In this document: in pieces, positions 7,443-16,013 of the stretch | Position numbering within the stretch: position 1 is the first letter of the stretch | How the letters are laid out: every line of letters starts with the position of its first letter | Origin: Limosilactobacillus vaginalis DSM 5837 = ATCC 49540 | GTDB taxonomy: Bacteria; Bacillota; Bacilli; Lactobacillales; Lactobacillaceae | Assembly: GCF_000159435.1 (NCBI RefSeq) | Contig: NZ_GG693413.1 | Coordinates: 103,233 to 167,232, forward strand | Direction of reading: 5' to 3' | Length of the DNA: 64,000 bases | Notes under the pieces: generated by a model | Database searches by the model: none | Seen by the model: the letters and a program-made list of their open reading frames with translations, nothing else | What the model was told of the DNA's origin: nothing | Translations under genes and position numbers: made by a program

Positions 7443-8498
7443 ATGAAAGATGAATTAACGATTTCCAAAATAACAACTGAAGTGGTCGAGGTACCTCTGG
7501 AGCAGCCATTTATCACTCACCTTCATACGGTTAATGCAATCCACGCAATCCGGGTGAAGGTAACCTTGAAAAACGGTATGATCGGTATCGGTGCCGCAAC
7601 TCCGAATGAAGTGGTTACGGGTGATAATATTGACACCCTTAAGATAATTATTGAAGAGGTGATTGCACCGCGACTAATTGGCTCTTCCTTGGCTAATATT
7701 GAACCCCTGATGAAACGACTACATACTGCTGTGGTAGCAAATGGACCAGCAAAAGCTGCGGTTGATATTGCAATTTATGATCTGTTAACTCAAATCTACC
7801 ATGTCTCACTTAATCATTTGCTTGGCGGAAGTAAGCAATCAATGGCGACCGACTATACTATCAGCATCGGTAAGCCAGCTGAAATGGTGGAACAGGCAAA
7901 GAAGACGGTTCAACGTGGGTTTACTGCACTAAAGATTAAACTTGGCGATCATTCCATTGACGAGGATGTGGAGAGTGTTAAGCAAATCGCTCAAGCTGTC
8001 GGATCGGACGTTGCATTACGTCTTGATGTTAATCAAGGGTGGAGTTATAAGCAAGCCTTGCGAGCTTTCAAAATGCTGGCTGACGCAAATTTAAACCTTG
8101 ATTTTATTGAGCAGCCGCTTCCAGCAAATCAGTTACGTGATTTAGCCTTGCTCCGTCAGCAATCAACCATCCCGTTAATGCTGGATGAAAGTGTATTTAC
8201 ACCAGCGGATGCCTTACGGGTAATTAAAGATGGAGCAGCAGATTATGTTAACATTAAGTTAATGAAGTGTGGGGGAATCTACGAAGCAACTAAGATTAAC
8301 CAGTTGTGTGAAAGTGCAGGGATTCTGTGCATGGTTGGTAGTATGATTGAGGCTCCTGAAAGTATTGCCGCTGCGGCAGCCTTTGCTAACGCTCACGCTA
8401 ATGTTCGCTTTATTGATCTTGACTCAGTTTATATGATTAAGAATGATCTCGATTTGGGCGACCTTAAGCGGGTTGGGATCCATTTATGGCATGCTTGA
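7443..8498 (+). CDS. Dipeptide epimerase (L-Ala-D/L-Glu epimerase type), enolase superfamily
   Basis: A 351-aa enolase-superfamily enzyme that racemises the second residue of a dipeptide, probably in murein peptide recycling. All the signatures are present: KIK at 164-166, metal ligands Asp195 (LRLDVNQGW), Glu223 (FIEQPLP) and Asp248 (LMLDES), Lys272 (NIKLMKCGG), and the DLD motif at 325-327 that marks dipeptide epimerases. GAGGTG at 7431-7436 sits 6 nt before the ATG at 7443. An upstream in-frame GTG at 7434 overlaps this ribosome site and is unlikely. A terminator follows, so it is monocistronic. Substrate specificity within the family varies and is inferred. Confidence 0.85.
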   Translation: MKDELTISKITTEVVEVPLEQPFITHLHTVNAIHAIRVKVTLKNGMIGIGAATPNEVVTGDNIDTLKIIIEEVIAPRLIGSSLANIEPLMKRLHTAVVANGPAKAAVDIAIYDLLTQIYHVSLNHLLGGSKQSMATDYTISIGKPAEMVEQAKKTVQRGFTALKIKLGDHSIDEDVESVKQIAQAVGSDVALRLDVNQGWSYKQALRAFKMLADANLNLDFIEQPLPANQLRDLALLRQQSTIPLMLDESVFTPADALRVIKDGAADYVNIKLMKCGGIYEATKINQLCESAGILCMVGSMIEAPESIAAAAAFANAHANVRFIDLDSVYMIKNDLDLGDLKRVGIHLWHA

Positions 8499-8508
8499 TT
8501 TGAAATTT

Positions 8509-8539
8509 CCTAGCATTATTTTATGATGCTGGGATTTTT
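8509..8539 (+). terminator. Intrinsic terminator after the dipeptide epimerase gene
   Basis: CCTAGCAT and ATGCTGGG form an 8-bp stem followed by ATTTTTC. Confidence 0.75.
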
Positions 8540-8599
8540 CATTTTCCACATTACGACTAAATTCGTTATAATTAATGTATTACTTTTTTGAGGTTAAAT

Positions 8600-9280
8600 A
8601 TGAGTAAAATATACGCAGTTAGAAAAGGACGGCACCCAGGAATTTATCTTAGCTGGCCGGAATGTCAGCAAGAAATTAATGGTTATCCGGGTGCAGTGTA
8701 TAAAAGCTTTTCCAACGAGTCATTGGCTAAAGAGTGGCTTGCTGGAGATAATAAAAGACAAACAAAAGATCATGCTGGCGGGCTGAACGATCCAGACATT
8801 ATTTACCTGTATACAGATGGTGGTTCACGCAATCATGGCAATAAGCCGGGACAACACGTTAAGCAGACCGATAAGGCAGCTTGGGCGCTGCTGATTAGTA
8901 AGGGCGGTCAGCAATTTACCAAGACTGGTGGCGAGTTTGGTGCGACAAACAATCGGATGGAATTGATGGCGCTCCGGAATGCTCTCCAGATTTTAGTAAA
9001 GAACCGAAAACAAGAGGACCCAATTATTGCAGTTCTTGACTCACACTATGTCCTAGACCCGATCATGAAAGGCTGGCTTAATGGCTGGGCCCGTCGTGGT
9101 TGGCAGACTAGTAGTGGTTCACCAGTGGCTAATCAAGAGTTGTGGCAAGAGGTTATTCAATTACTACCACAGTTTAAGCAGCTACATTTTCAATGGACTA
9201 AGGGACATGCAAACAACCAAGGCAATGTTATTGTTGATCACTTATTAAACCAAACAATGGATCAAATGGGGGAAGAATAA
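8600..9280 (+). CDS. rnhA: Ribonuclease HI with N-terminal viroplasmin domain
   Basis: Cleaves the RNA strand of RNA-DNA hybrids. The 226-aa protein has an N-terminal caulimovirus-viroplasmin/hybrid-binding domain (residues 2-46, KIYAVRKGRHPGIYLSW) and a C-terminal RNase H fold. Active-site acids are Asp73 (YTDGG), Glu121 (NRMELMAL), Asp147 (LDSHYV) and Asp213 (VDHL), with the TKGHANN His loop at 201-207. The ATG at 8600 is preferred over an in-frame TTG at 8588 because GAGG at 8590-8593 lies between them. The stop overlaps the mvaS start (TAATG), so the two are translationally coupled. Confidence 0.93.
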   Translation: MSKIYAVRKGRHPGIYLSWPECQQEINGYPGAVYKSFSNESLAKEWLAGDNKRQTKDHAGGLNDPDIIYLYTDGGSRNHGNKPGQHVKQTDKAAWALLISKGGQQFTKTGGEFGATNNRMELMALRNALQILVKNRKQEDPIIAVLDSHYVLDPIMKGWLNGWARRGWQTSSGSPVANQELWQEVIQLLPQFKQLHFQWTKGHANNQGNVIVDHLLNQTMDQMGEE

Positions 9281-10440
9281 TGAAAATTGGAATTGATAAG
9301 ATGGCATTTGCAACTACTGACGAGTATATTGATTTACGCGAGTTAGCTCGTGAACGGGAGGATGAGCCTGATAAGTACACGATTGGAATTGGTCAAGATC
9401 GGCAGGCAGTTGTTCCACCAACTCAAGATATTGTCACTTTGGGAGCAGCAGCAGCCAAGAAGCTTTTATCCGAAGATGACAAAAAACATCTTTCCACTGT
9501 GATTGTTGCTACTGAATCAGGGATTGATAATTCTAAAGCAAGTGCCATTTATATCAAACATCTTTTGGGACTGGATGATTTTACTCGTGCAGTTGAATTA
9601 AAGGAAGCCTGTTATTCAGCAACGGCAGGGATTCAGTTTGCTAAGGGATTAGTTGCAATGAATCCTCAGTCGACAGTCTTAGTAATTGCAGCTGATATTG
9701 CTCGTTATGGGTTGAAAACACCTGGTGAGGTTACCCAAGGAGCTGGGGCAGTCGCAATGTTGATTTCTGCTGACCCTCACATCTTGGCTCTTGAGGATAC
9801 TACGGTTTCATATACAAAGGATGTTATGGATTTTTGGCGGCCGCTTTACGCAACCGAAGCACATGTGGATGGCAAATACTCGACTAATGTTTACGTTGAC
9901 TTTTTCCTCCAATGCTGGCAACGCTATCAACAAATGACCGGACGCCAATTAGATGATTTTGCTGCCTTAACTTTCCACTTGCCATTTACCAAGATGGGGA
10001 AGAAGGCGTTGGAAGCGCTTCTCAAGGACAATCAATCACCGGTTGCTAATAAATTGCGTGAGCAGCTGACCGCAAGTCAAAAGTACTGTCGTGAGGTAGG
10101 AAACCTCTATACTGGTTCACTTTACCTTGGAGTAATGTCACTCTTACAAAATGGTCTGGTTAATCCTGGGGACCGGATTGGTCTCTTTAGTTACGGTTCC
10201 GGAGCAGAAGGTGAATTCTACAGTGGGATTCTTCAGCCTCACTTTGAAAAATACTTGAGTGACGTTAAGGATGATCTAGCAAATCGTCATCAGGTTTCAA
10301 TTGCTGAATATGAGAAGCAGTTCAATTCACAACTGGGGATGAACCCGGATGATGTTGAATTAGATTGGCAATCAGATCCAGCACCGTTTATATTAAAGGG
10401 TCAAAAGGAACACAAACGGATTTATCAGGAAAAGAAATAA
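9280..10440 (+). CDS. mvaS: Hydroxymethylglutaryl-CoA synthase
   Basis: Condenses acetyl-CoA with acetoacetyl-CoA to HMG-CoA, the first committed step of the mevalonate pathway. The protein is 386 aa, the usual length for bacterial MvaS. Catalytic residues are visible: Glu79 (VATESGIDNS), Cys111 (KEACYSATAG) and His233 (LTFHLPF). It overlaps rnhA by one base. The later pathway genes mvaK1, mvaD, mvaK2 and fni are about 43 kb away in this window; HMG-CoA reductase is not here. Confidence 0.96.
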   Translation: MKIGIDKMAFATTDEYIDLRELAREREDEPDKYTIGIGQDRQAVVPPTQDIVTLGAAAAKKLLSEDDKKHLSTVIVATESGIDNSKASAIYIKHLLGLDDFTRAVELKEACYSATAGIQFAKGLVAMNPQSTVLVIAADIARYGLKTPGEVTQGAGAVAMLISADPHILALEDTTVSYTKDVMDFWRPLYATEAHVDGKYSTNVYVDFFLQCWQRYQQMTGRQLDDFAALTFHLPFTKMGKKALEALLKDNQSPVANKLREQLTASQKYCREVGNLYTGSLYLGVMSLLQNGLVNPGDRIGLFSYGSGAEGEFYSGILQPHFEKYLSDVKDDLANRHQVSIAEYEKQFNSQLGMNPDDVELDWQSDPAPFILKGQKEHKRIYQEKK

Positions 10441-10461
10441 AGTGTTACAATATAATTAACA

Positions 10462-10549
10462 CAAACGGGGAGCTTGTATAACAGGCTGAGAGGAAGATGT
10501 GATCTTCGACCCATGGGACCTGATTTGGATAATGCCAACGGAGGGAATT
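10462..10549 (+). ncRNA. TPP riboswitch (THI element)
   Basis: The conserved elements appear in order: ACGGGGAGC, AACAGGCTGAGAGG, GACCCATGGGACCTGATTT, then GGATAATGCCAACGGAGGGAA. These are the thiamin-pyrophosphate binding core. A TATAAT at 10451-10456 just upstream is a plausible -10 box. An intrinsic terminator follows 13 bp later, so thiamin-bound RNA should stop transcription before cytX. Confidence 0.95.
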
Positions 10550-10563
10550 CAGTTAAGAATTTT

Positions 10564-10597
10564 AAAATCGATCAGGTAGGTGCCTGGTCGATTTTTC
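10564..10597 (+). terminator. Riboswitch-controlled intrinsic terminator
   Basis: AATCGATCAGG pairs with CCTGGTCGATT across TAGGTG and is followed by a T-run. It lies between the TPP aptamer and the cytX start, the normal place for the expression platform. Confidence 0.85.
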
Positions 10598-10644
10598 TTT
10601 ATCAAGATCAAGTTTCGCTAATCAATAAAAGGATGGTGAAACTG

Positions 10645-11817
10645 ATGCAACATAAGACATCACTGGTAGAAAATGGAATGATTTGGTGCGGCGCGGGAAT
10701 ATCAATTGCAGAGATTTTGACAGGAACTTACTTAGCGCCATTGGGAATGGTTAAAGGAATAACAGCCATTATCTTAGGTCATTTAATTGGCTGTGGGTTG
10801 CTGTTCCTTGCTGGAATAATCGGTGGCCAGTTGCGGATTAGTGCGATGGAATCGGTAAAAATCAGTTTTGGCCAATTTGGTGGAATCTTTTTTGCTAGTC
10901 TAAATGTTTTACAACTGATTGGCTGGACGGGAATCATGATTTATGATGGATCGCTGGCGGCTAATGGCCTTTGGAAATTAGGCCGACCATTATGGTGCGG
11001 ATTGATTGGATTCCTAATTATAGTGTGGTTAATTATCGGAATTCGTCGCTTAAAATGGCTGAACACCATCGCCTTAACTGCTTTATTACTTTTGACGATT
11101 TGGTTGTGTTATTTAATCTTTGCGGAACCACATGTAAATAATCATTTAGGGACATTATCATTTGGACAAGGATTAGAATTGGCCGTTTCGATGCCCCTAT
11201 CCTGGCTTCCCTTAATTTCTGATTATACTTCGGTTGCCCAAAAACCGATCCAAGCGAGTGGAGTTAGTGCAATCACTTATGGTGTCATTAGCTGTTGGAT
11301 GGCAATTGTCGGCCTTGGCGCAACACTATTAACCGGGCAGACAGATATTGCTAAAATAATGGTTAGTGCTGGCGTTGGGATTAGTGGCCTGATTATTGTT
11401 CTCCTGTCAACAGTCACTACAACGTTTATGGATGCCTATTCTGCAGGAGTCTCTGCACAAACATTAAAAGTTAAGTGGTCCTCACGTTTAACAGCGATTA
11501 TTGTAACCGTTATTGGAAGTGCTGGTGCAATTATTTTGCCGATGGATAATTTTAGTAACTTCCTTTATATCATTAGCTCAGTCTTTACCCCGATGATTGC
11601 CATTCAGATTATGGATCGCTTTGTTCTTCGGCTTGACAATAAGGATCGCTGGATTAGTCGGAATCATTTTATCCTATGGCTAATTGGTTTTATCGTATAC
11701 CGCTGCTTAATGTTAGTAGATCTTCCCGTAGGAAATACGTTGCCCGATATTTTAATTGTGATCTTTTTGGTGTGGATTGTCGATCACAAAAAAGGCAGGA
11801 ATGAACAAAATTATTAG
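10645..11817 (+). CDS. cytX: CytX-type hydroxymethylpyrimidine (thiamin precursor) transporter, NCS1 family
   Basis: A polytopic inner-membrane permease of about 390 aa, probably importing the pyrimidine moiety of thiamin. About 11-12 hydrophobic segments are visible. The first segment, WCGAGISIAEILTGTYLAPLG, matches the NCS1/CytX start. The TPP riboswitch immediately upstream is the strongest evidence for the role. The open frame runs back into the riboswitch, but AGGATGG 8 nt before the ATG at 10645 sets the start; an ATG at 10633 lies inside that site. The final codons overlap a hairpin that probably also terminates lexA from the other side. Confidence 0.88.
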   Translation: MQHKTSLVENGMIWCGAGISIAEILTGTYLAPLGMVKGITAIILGHLIGCGLLFLAGIIGGQLRISAMESVKISFGQFGGIFFASLNVLQLIGWTGIMIYDGSLAANGLWKLGRPLWCGLIGFLIIVWLIIGIRRLKWLNTIALTALLLLTIWLCYLIFAEPHVNNHLGTLSFGQGLELAVSMPLSWLPLISDYTSVAQKPIQASGVSAITYGVISCWMAIVGLGATLLTGQTDIAKIMVSAGVGISGLIIVLLSTVTTTFMDAYSAGVSAQTLKVKWSSRLTAIIVTVIGSAGAIILPMDNFSNFLYIISSVFTPMIAIQIMDRFVLRLDNKDRWISRNHFILWLIGFIVYRCLMLVDLPVGNTLPDILIVIFLVWIVDHKKGRNEQNY

Positions 11818-11826
11818 TTCATTCCT
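11798..11826. terminator. Terminator between convergent cytX and lexA
   Basis: AGGAATGAAC and GTTCATTCCT form a 10-bp perfect stem overlapping the cytX stop codon. On the minus strand it is followed by GCCTTTTTTG, so it mainly serves lexA. Confidence 0.75.
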
Positions 11827-11863
11827 ACCCTCAATAAAGAAACATTGCTAATTAAAGGGAAGT

Positions 11864-12496
11864 TTAGAAAATGTGGTCACGGTATAGACCAATAACCTTG
11901 CCAAGAATAGTAACGTTATCCAGGTAAATAGGCGGCATTGTATCATTTTCAGGTTGAAGACGGTAACGCTTGTTTTCGGGTTCCTTATAGAATCGCTTGC
12001 AAGTAGCTTCGTTGTCGCTTGTCATTGCAATTACAATTTCACCGTCTTTAGCAGTTGATTGCTTACGAACAATAACATCATCACCATCAAGAATTCCAGC
12101 TTTAATCATACTGGTGCCGTGAATCTTTAACATAAATAGTCCGGACGCATCCTTAATTGTAGGCGGTAGCGGAAAGTAATCTGTGGTATCTTCTACTGCT
12201 AAAATTGGCTGCCCCGCAGTAACAACACCGACCATTGGGATTTCTTTTTGTTCTGGTTCAATTCCCAGAAGATCGAGTCCCTGCTTAGTAATTTCAAGTG
12301 CCCGTGGCTTGGAGGGATCCTTTTGTAAGTAGCCTTCCTTGATTAGATTGTTTAGGTGAGAATGAACAGTGGAGGTTGAGGAAAGCCCAACGATTCCGCA
12401 GATTTCACGGACTGTTGGTGGGTACCCGTGATCCTTAACGTGTTTATAAATGCAACTTAATACGGCAATTTGTTTTTGACTTGCTGCTTTTGCCAT
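11864..12496 (-). CDS. lexA: LexA repressor of the SOS response
   Basis: DNA-damage regulator of 210 aa. The N-terminal winged helix (residues 1-65, with [20 protein letters not shown]) binds SOS boxes. The C-terminal S24 peptidase domain self-cleaves at Ala94-Gly95 (VTAGQP) using Ser129 (HGTSM) and Lys167 (TCKRF). The start ATG at 12496 has GAGGTG upstream. A perfect SOS box lies 63 bp upstream, so LexA should repress itself and the divergent DUF896 gene. Confidence 0.97.
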   Translation of the reverse strand: MAKAASQKQIAVLSCIYKHVKDHGYPPTVREICGIVGLSSTSTVHSHLNNLIKEGYLQKDPSKPRALEITKQGLDLLGIEPEQKEIPMVGVVTAGQPILAVEDTTDYFPLPPTIKDASGLFMLKIHGTSMIKAGILDGDDVIVRKQSTAKDGEIVIAMTSDNEATCKRFYKEPENKRYRLQPENDTMPPIYLDNVTILGKVIGLYRDHIF

Positions 12497-12558
12497 TTTG
12501 ACACCTCATTTGGCTAGATTATTATTAAGTCTAGAATATCATAGTAATCGTCAACTTT

Positions 12559-12572
12559 CAAACGTACGTTCG
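12559..12572. promoter_or_regulatory. SOS box (LexA operator), perfect consensus
   Basis: Read on the minus strand, CGAACGTACGTTTG matches the Gram-positive consensus CGAACRNRYGTTYG at every position. On the lexA side a TTGACG hexamer lies a few bases downstream of it. On the other side the DUF896 promoter elements lie 20-50 bp away. Confidence 0.9.
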
Positions 12573-12592
12573 CGGAGAAGTTAGTACATATC

Positions 12593-12621
12593 TTGAAAAT
12601 AGTTATTAAGTTAGCTAAGAT
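12593..12621 (+). promoter_or_regulatory. Candidate sigma-A promoter of the DUF896 gene
   Basis: TTGAAA at 12593-12598, a 17-bp spacer, then TAAGAT at 12616-12621. It is 49 bp upstream of the start codon and about 20 bp from the SOS box. Confidence 0.45.
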
Positions 12622-12669
12622 CAAGATAAATAGTTAAATTAAGGATATCTGAAAGGTGAGGAGATAATT

Positions 12670-12921
12670 ATGGCTGAATCTACAGACCAAGAAAAATTAT
12701 TAAAGCGAATTAACGAACTCGCTCATAAAAATAAGGAAGAAGGACTAACAGAGGCCGAAACTAAGGAACGAGCAAAGCTACGGAAAGAGTACCTTAAGAA
12801 CTTCCGTGAAGCAATGCGGAGTAATATCGAAATGATGCGAATCTTTGATGATAATGGTAAAGAGGTTACTCCAGAGAAGGTTCGTGAAATTCAACGGAAA
12901 AAGGGATTACGTGATGATTAA
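12670..12921 (+). CDS. DUF896 (YnzC-like) small protein
   Basis: An 83-aa, highly charged, mostly helical cytosolic protein of the DUF896/UPF0291 family, with KRINELAHKNKEEGLTEAE and AKLRKEYLKNFREA as the two-helix core. In Bacillus subtilis the homologue ynzC lies in the LexA-controlled yneA operon. Here the gene is divergent from lexA across one SOS box, so SOS control is likely. GGTGAGGAG precedes the ATG. The molecular function is not known to me. Confidence 0.88.
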   Translation: MAESTDQEKLLKRINELAHKNKEEGLTEAETKERAKLRKEYLKNFREAMRSNIEMMRIFDDNGKEVTPEKVREIQRKKGLRDD

Positions 12922-12934
12922 CCTTGTTTAGCCC

Positions 12935-12963
12935 TTTTCAATTCGACTACTTTCGTGTACTAT
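12935..12963 (+). promoter_or_regulatory. Candidate promoter of the UPF0154 gene
   Basis: TTTTCA, 17-bp spacer, TACTAT (12958-12963), 33 bp before the GTG start. Confidence 0.4.
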
Positions 12964-12995
12964 TGAACAGTAACTAAAAAAGGAGGAAAGTAGTT

Positions 12996-13220
12996 GTGGC
13001 ATTAACAATTTCATTGGTAATCCTCGCCTTACTAATCGGTTTAGTTGGCGGTTTCTTTGGTGCTCGTCGTTACATGGAAAACTATCTCCGCAATAATCCA
13101 CCTATTAGTGAAGAAATGTTGCGGACGATGATGTTGCAAATGGGCCAAAAGCCATCTAGTCGAAAGTTACATCAAATGATGCAAACCATGAAGGCACAAG
13201 CCAAAAAAGCAAACAAGTAA
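12996..13220 (+). CDS. YneF family (UPF0154) small membrane protein
   Basis: A 74-aa protein with one N-terminal membrane helix (ISLVILALLIGLVGGFFGARRYM) and a basic Met-rich cytoplasmic tail (NNPPISEEMLRTMMLQMGQKPS). This is the standard UPF0154/YneF layout. A GTG start at 12996 is set by AGGAGG 9 nt upstream. In B. subtilis yneF is near the yne SOS cluster, so its proximity to lexA and DUF896 looks conserved. Function unknown. Confidence 0.88.
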   Translation: MALTISLVILALLIGLVGGFFGARRYMENYLRNNPPISEEMLRTMMLQMGQKPSSRKLHQMMQTMKAQAKKANK

Positions 13221-13233
13221 CCTTATAAAATTA

Positions 13234-13266
13234 AAAAGAAACCAGAAATTTAATTTCCGGTTTCTT
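13234..13266. terminator. Bidirectional terminator
   Basis: AAAGAAACC and GGTTTCTTT arms with an inner GAAATT/AATTTC pairing, T-rich on both sides. It separates the UPF0154 gene from convergent plsC. Confidence 0.75.
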
Positions 13267-13271
13267 TTTCT

Positions 13272-13910
13272 TTAGAAATCATCGTCTTTTGGTTTAGGCG
13301 GCATGATGTATTTATAATTAGGATTGATTTGGTGATCTAACTCATCAAATGATTGCTGCATTTCACTCTCTAATTTAGCTTGACTTTCTTCGTCGAGTTT
13401 GTTCTTCCGGTCAATATAAATTGGCTTTCCAAAGGCAATGTGACGGGGATGCCGTTTGAATAATTCGCTAAATTTGAGAGGCCCTTGATACACTGCAGGA
13501 ACTAGCGGAACGTTTGCTAATTTGGCAATTAATGTTGCACCGCCCTTTAATTTACTGGAATAACGAGAGCCTGATGGAAAAATAATTGTTGATAGATCAG
13601 TTTTTCGTAAGATTTGCACTGGCTTTTTTATTGCTGAAGGGCCAGGATGCTTGCGGTCAACCGGGAAGGCATTTAACTTTTTTAAAAAGTAAGCAGCAAT
13701 TGGGTTCTTAAATAACTCTTTCTTTGCCATAAAGCTAAATTTTTTGGGGTAGATCGCAAGAGCAATTAAAACCGGATCCATCCATGTCCGATGGGGAGCA
13801 ACAATGATATAATTACCGTCAGGTATATTTTCTTTATTATAAATTTTTGCTTTGCCATTGATTAGGTTTAAGAATGGTTGAACAATGGCAATAAGAAATG
13901 AATATAGCAT
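13272..13910 (-). CDS. plsC: 1-acyl-sn-glycerol-3-phosphate acyltransferase
   Basis: Membrane-associated acyltransferase making phosphatidic acid from lysophosphatidic acid. The H(X)4D motif is PHRTWMDP and an N-terminal hydrophobic stretch anchors it. The second conserved block reads FPSGSRYS where most PlsC proteins have FPEGTRS, so the usual Glu is Ser here. The frame extends 22 codons further to 13976. I prefer the ATG at 13910 (212 aa) because it has GGATGA upstream and starts with the family-like LYSFLIAIVQPFLNLING. Divergent from the methyltransferase gene. Confidence 0.82.
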   Translation of the reverse strand: MLYSFLIAIVQPFLNLINGKAKIYNKENIPDGNYIIVAPHRTWMDPVLIALAIYPKKFSFMAKKELFKNPIAAYFLKKLNAFPVDRKHPGPSAIKKPVQILRKTDLSTIIFPSGSRYSSKLKGGATLIAKLANVPLVPAVYQGPLKFSELFKRHPRHIAFGKPIYIDRKNKLDEESQAKLESEMQQSFDELDHQINPNYKYIMPPKPKDDDF

Positions 13911-13998
13911 AAAATCATCCAATCTAATCTGTATAATAACTGGCATTATTATGACTAAAAAAGTAACTCCTTGCAAGTCTAAAAGAGGTGAATAATAA

Positions 13999-14760
13999 AT
14001 GGACGATGAGAATTTATTAAAGACAGACGAACGAATTGACCAACTATATAGTCAGGATGTTCAAATTATCCAGAATCCCCATTGCTTTGCTTTTTCTCTT
14101 GACGCGGTCTTGCTAGCTGACTTTGTTCGTCCTAATAAGAAGCGCCAGGCAAAAATTGTTGATCTTTGTGCTGGTAACGGTGCTATTGGCCTTTTTCTTC
14201 ATAATAAGCTTGGTGGCCATTTTACAGAGGTCGAGTTGCAGAAACCAATTGCCAATATGGCAGAACGAACAATTAAGCTGAACCATCTTGAGGAACGCTA
14301 TGATGTCTTAAATATGGACATTAAAGATATTTACAATAAAATTCCTAAGGATTCTGCGGATATCGTCTTGTGCAACCCGCCATATTTTCCTAACAACGAA
14401 CATAGCAAAAAGAACCCTAATCGAGCTTTAGCGATTGCACGTCACGAAATCACAACTAACTTAACAATGGTTGTTGAAAAGATGAGTGGTTTATTGAAAA
14501 TGAATGGTCGGGGATACCTGGTTCATAGGCCAGATCGCTTAGCGGAAATTTTGACTGAATTAACTAGCCACCGACTTGCACCCAAGCGAATTCGCTTTAT
14601 TCACCCAAAGCCAGATCGGGAAGCTAATATCGTCTTAATTGAAGTAATTAAAGATGGTGGAACTGGTGGAATTCGGATTGTTCCACCATTAGTAGTTAAC
14701 CAAGCCAATGGCCAATATGGGGCTGAGGTGCAACAATTACTATATGGAGACAAAAAGTAA
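13999..14760 (+). CDS. tRNA1(Val) adenine-N6 methyltransferase family protein (YabB/TrmN6-like)
   Basis: A 253-aa SAM-dependent N6-adenine methyltransferase. The SAM-binding loop is [14 protein letters not shown] (about residues 54-67) and the catalytic motif is LCNPPYF. The family methylates A37 of tRNA1(Val) in E. coli; the Gram-positive substrate is inferred. GAGGTG precedes the ATG. Its 3' end overlaps the next gene, a GIY-YIG protein, by 17 bp, a pairing also common in other Firmicutes. Confidence 0.88.
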   Translation: MDDENLLKTDERIDQLYSQDVQIIQNPHCFAFSLDAVLLADFVRPNKKRQAKIVDLCAGNGAIGLFLHNKLGGHFTEVELQKPIANMAERTIKLNHLEERYDVLNMDIKDIYNKIPKDSADIVLCNPPYFPNNEHSKKNPNRALAIARHEITTNLTMVVEKMSGLLKMNGRGYLVHRPDRLAEILTELTSHRLAPKRIRFIHPKPDREANIVLIEVIKDGGTGGIRIVPPLVVNQANGQYGAEVQQLLYGDKK

Positions 14761-15022
14761 ACATTATTATATATACGTTCTTCACTGTGCTGATGAAAGT
14801 CTTTATTGCGGCTTTACCACTAACGTACAGAAGCGGTTCAATACTCATCAATCTTATAAGGGGGCTAAATATACCCGTGTAAAATCACGGCACCCGCTCC
14901 GATTGATGTATTGGTGCGAATACCCAACAAAGCATAAGGCGTTAAGTGCTGAATACCGTTTTAAGCACCAAAGCAGACGACAAAAGGAACGCTACCTCCA
15001 TATAAGAGGAATTAAGATTTAA
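14744..15022 (+). CDS. GIY-YIG nuclease superfamily protein
   Basis: A 92-aa single-domain protein with the motif [16 protein letters not shown], a GIY-YIG variant (YIY...YCG), followed by the conserved Arg ([11 protein letters not shown]) and the [12 protein letters not shown] tail of the UPF0213/YazA group. The frame extends upstream to 14708, but MetGluThrLys at 14744 is the natural start and overlaps the methyltransferase gene by 17 bp. Known members are small proteins of unclear cellular role; nuclease activity is presumed from the fold. Confidence 0.85.
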   Translation: METKSKHYYIYVLHCADESLYCGFTTNVQKRFNTHQSYKGAKYTRVKSRHPLRLMYWCEYPTKHKALSAEYRFKHQSRRQKERYLHIRGIKI

Positions 15023-15050
15023 ATTAATTCATTAAGTTAAGGATAAATGC

Positions 15051-15079
15051 TTGTCAGATGAGATGCTTTTTTGTATACT
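15051..15079 (+). promoter_or_regulatory. Sigma-A promoter of rpsB
   Basis: TTGTCA (15051-15056), 17-bp spacer, TATACT (15074-15079). Transcription would start near 15086, leaving a leader of about 110 nt before rpsB. Confidence 0.65.
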
Positions 15080-15085
15080 ATATTT

Positions 15086-15190
15086 CGGTGTTAAACGCCA
15101 ATTTCACACCCAATAGGATGGTGGCCAATGTGCTAATTTAGTTTGGCTGCCAGATGATTATTGGGGAGGAAAAAACATTTTGGAGGTACA
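15086..15190 (+). ncRNA. Structured rpsB 5' leader
   Basis: The leader contains a 9-bp hairpin, GGTGGCCAA (15120-15128) with TTGGCTGCC (15143-15151), and a smaller GGTGTT/AACGCC region before it. The ribosome site TGGAGGT follows. Ribosomal protein S2 is known to regulate its own mRNA in several bacteria, so this may be the S2 control element; that link is inference. Confidence 0.45.
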
Positions 15191-15196
15191 TATTTT

Positions 15197-15985
15197 ATGT
15201 CTGTTGTTACTATGAAGCAATTGCTTGAAGCAGGTGTTCACTTCGGTCACCAAACTCGCCGTTGGAACCCAAAGATGGAAGAATACATCTTTACTGAACG
15301 TAACGGTATCTACATCATTGACTTACAAAAGACTGTTAAGTTAATCGATACTGCTTACAACTACATGAAGGATGTTGCTGCTGACGGCGGTGTTGTTCTT
15401 TTTGTTGGTACTAAGAAGCAAGCTCAAGATTCAATTGAAGAAGAAGCTACTCGTGCAGGTCAATACTACGTTAACCATCGTTGGTTAGGTGGTACCTTGA
15501 CTAACTGGAAGACTATCCAATCACGGATCGCTCGTTTGAAGGAATTGAAGAAGATGTCCGAAGACGGCACTTTTGATGTTCTTCCAAAGAAGGAAGTTGC
15601 TGTTTTAACTAAGCAACGTGAAAAGCTTGAACGGTTCTTAGGCGGTATTGAAGACATGCCAAAGATCCCTGATGTAATGTTCATCGTGGACCCACACAAG
15701 GAACAAATTGCTGTTAAGGAAGCTCAAAAGCTTCACATTCCAATCGTTGCTATGGTTGATACTAACACCGACCCTGATGACATCGACTACGTAATTCCAT
15801 CAAACGATGATGCTATTCGTGCCGTTCGTCTTATCACTTCAAAGATGGCTGATGCTGTTATCGAAGGTAAGCAAGGTCAAGATGACAACAAGCAAGCTGA
15901 TGCTAACGATGCTGCCGAAGAAGAACACGAAGAAGTTTCTGAAGATTCATTAAAGAACCTTAAGGACAGCGTTGAAGGCAAGTAA
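15197..15985 (+). CDS. rpsB: 30S ribosomal protein S2
   Basis: A 262-aa small-subunit protein. It begins [27 protein letters not shown], the S2 N-terminal signature, and carries the coiled-coil region [18 protein letters not shown] long acidic C-terminal tail (about 30 residues, [18 protein letters not shown]) is typical of lactobacilli. TGGAGGT at 15181-15187 sets the ATG at 15197; the open frame upstream is leader. It is followed by tsf, with a hairpin between. Confidence 0.98.
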   Translation: MSVVTMKQLLEAGVHFGHQTRRWNPKMEEYIFTERNGIYIIDLQKTVKLIDTAYNYMKDVAADGGVVLFVGTKKQAQDSIEEEATRAGQYYVNHRWLGGTLTNWKTIQSRIARLKELKKMSEDGTFDVLPKKEVAVLTKQREKLERFLGGIEDMPKIPDVMFIVDPHKEQIAVKEAQKLHIPIVAMVDTNTDPDDIDYVIPSNDDAIRAVRLITSKMADAVIEGKQGQDDNKQADANDAAEEEHEEVSEDSLKNLKDSVEGK

Positions 15986-16013
15986 TTAAACGATAATTAA
16001 GTATTAAATACTT

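Noticed and set aside
10474-10644. N-terminal extension of the cytX frame through the TPP riboswitch
   Set aside because: The region is the conserved aptamer and terminator; the ribosome site before 10645 gives the real start.
15023-15050. Terminator after the GIY-YIG gene
   Set aside because: The T-run at 15067-15072 has no convincing stem before it; the area fits the rpsB promoter instead.
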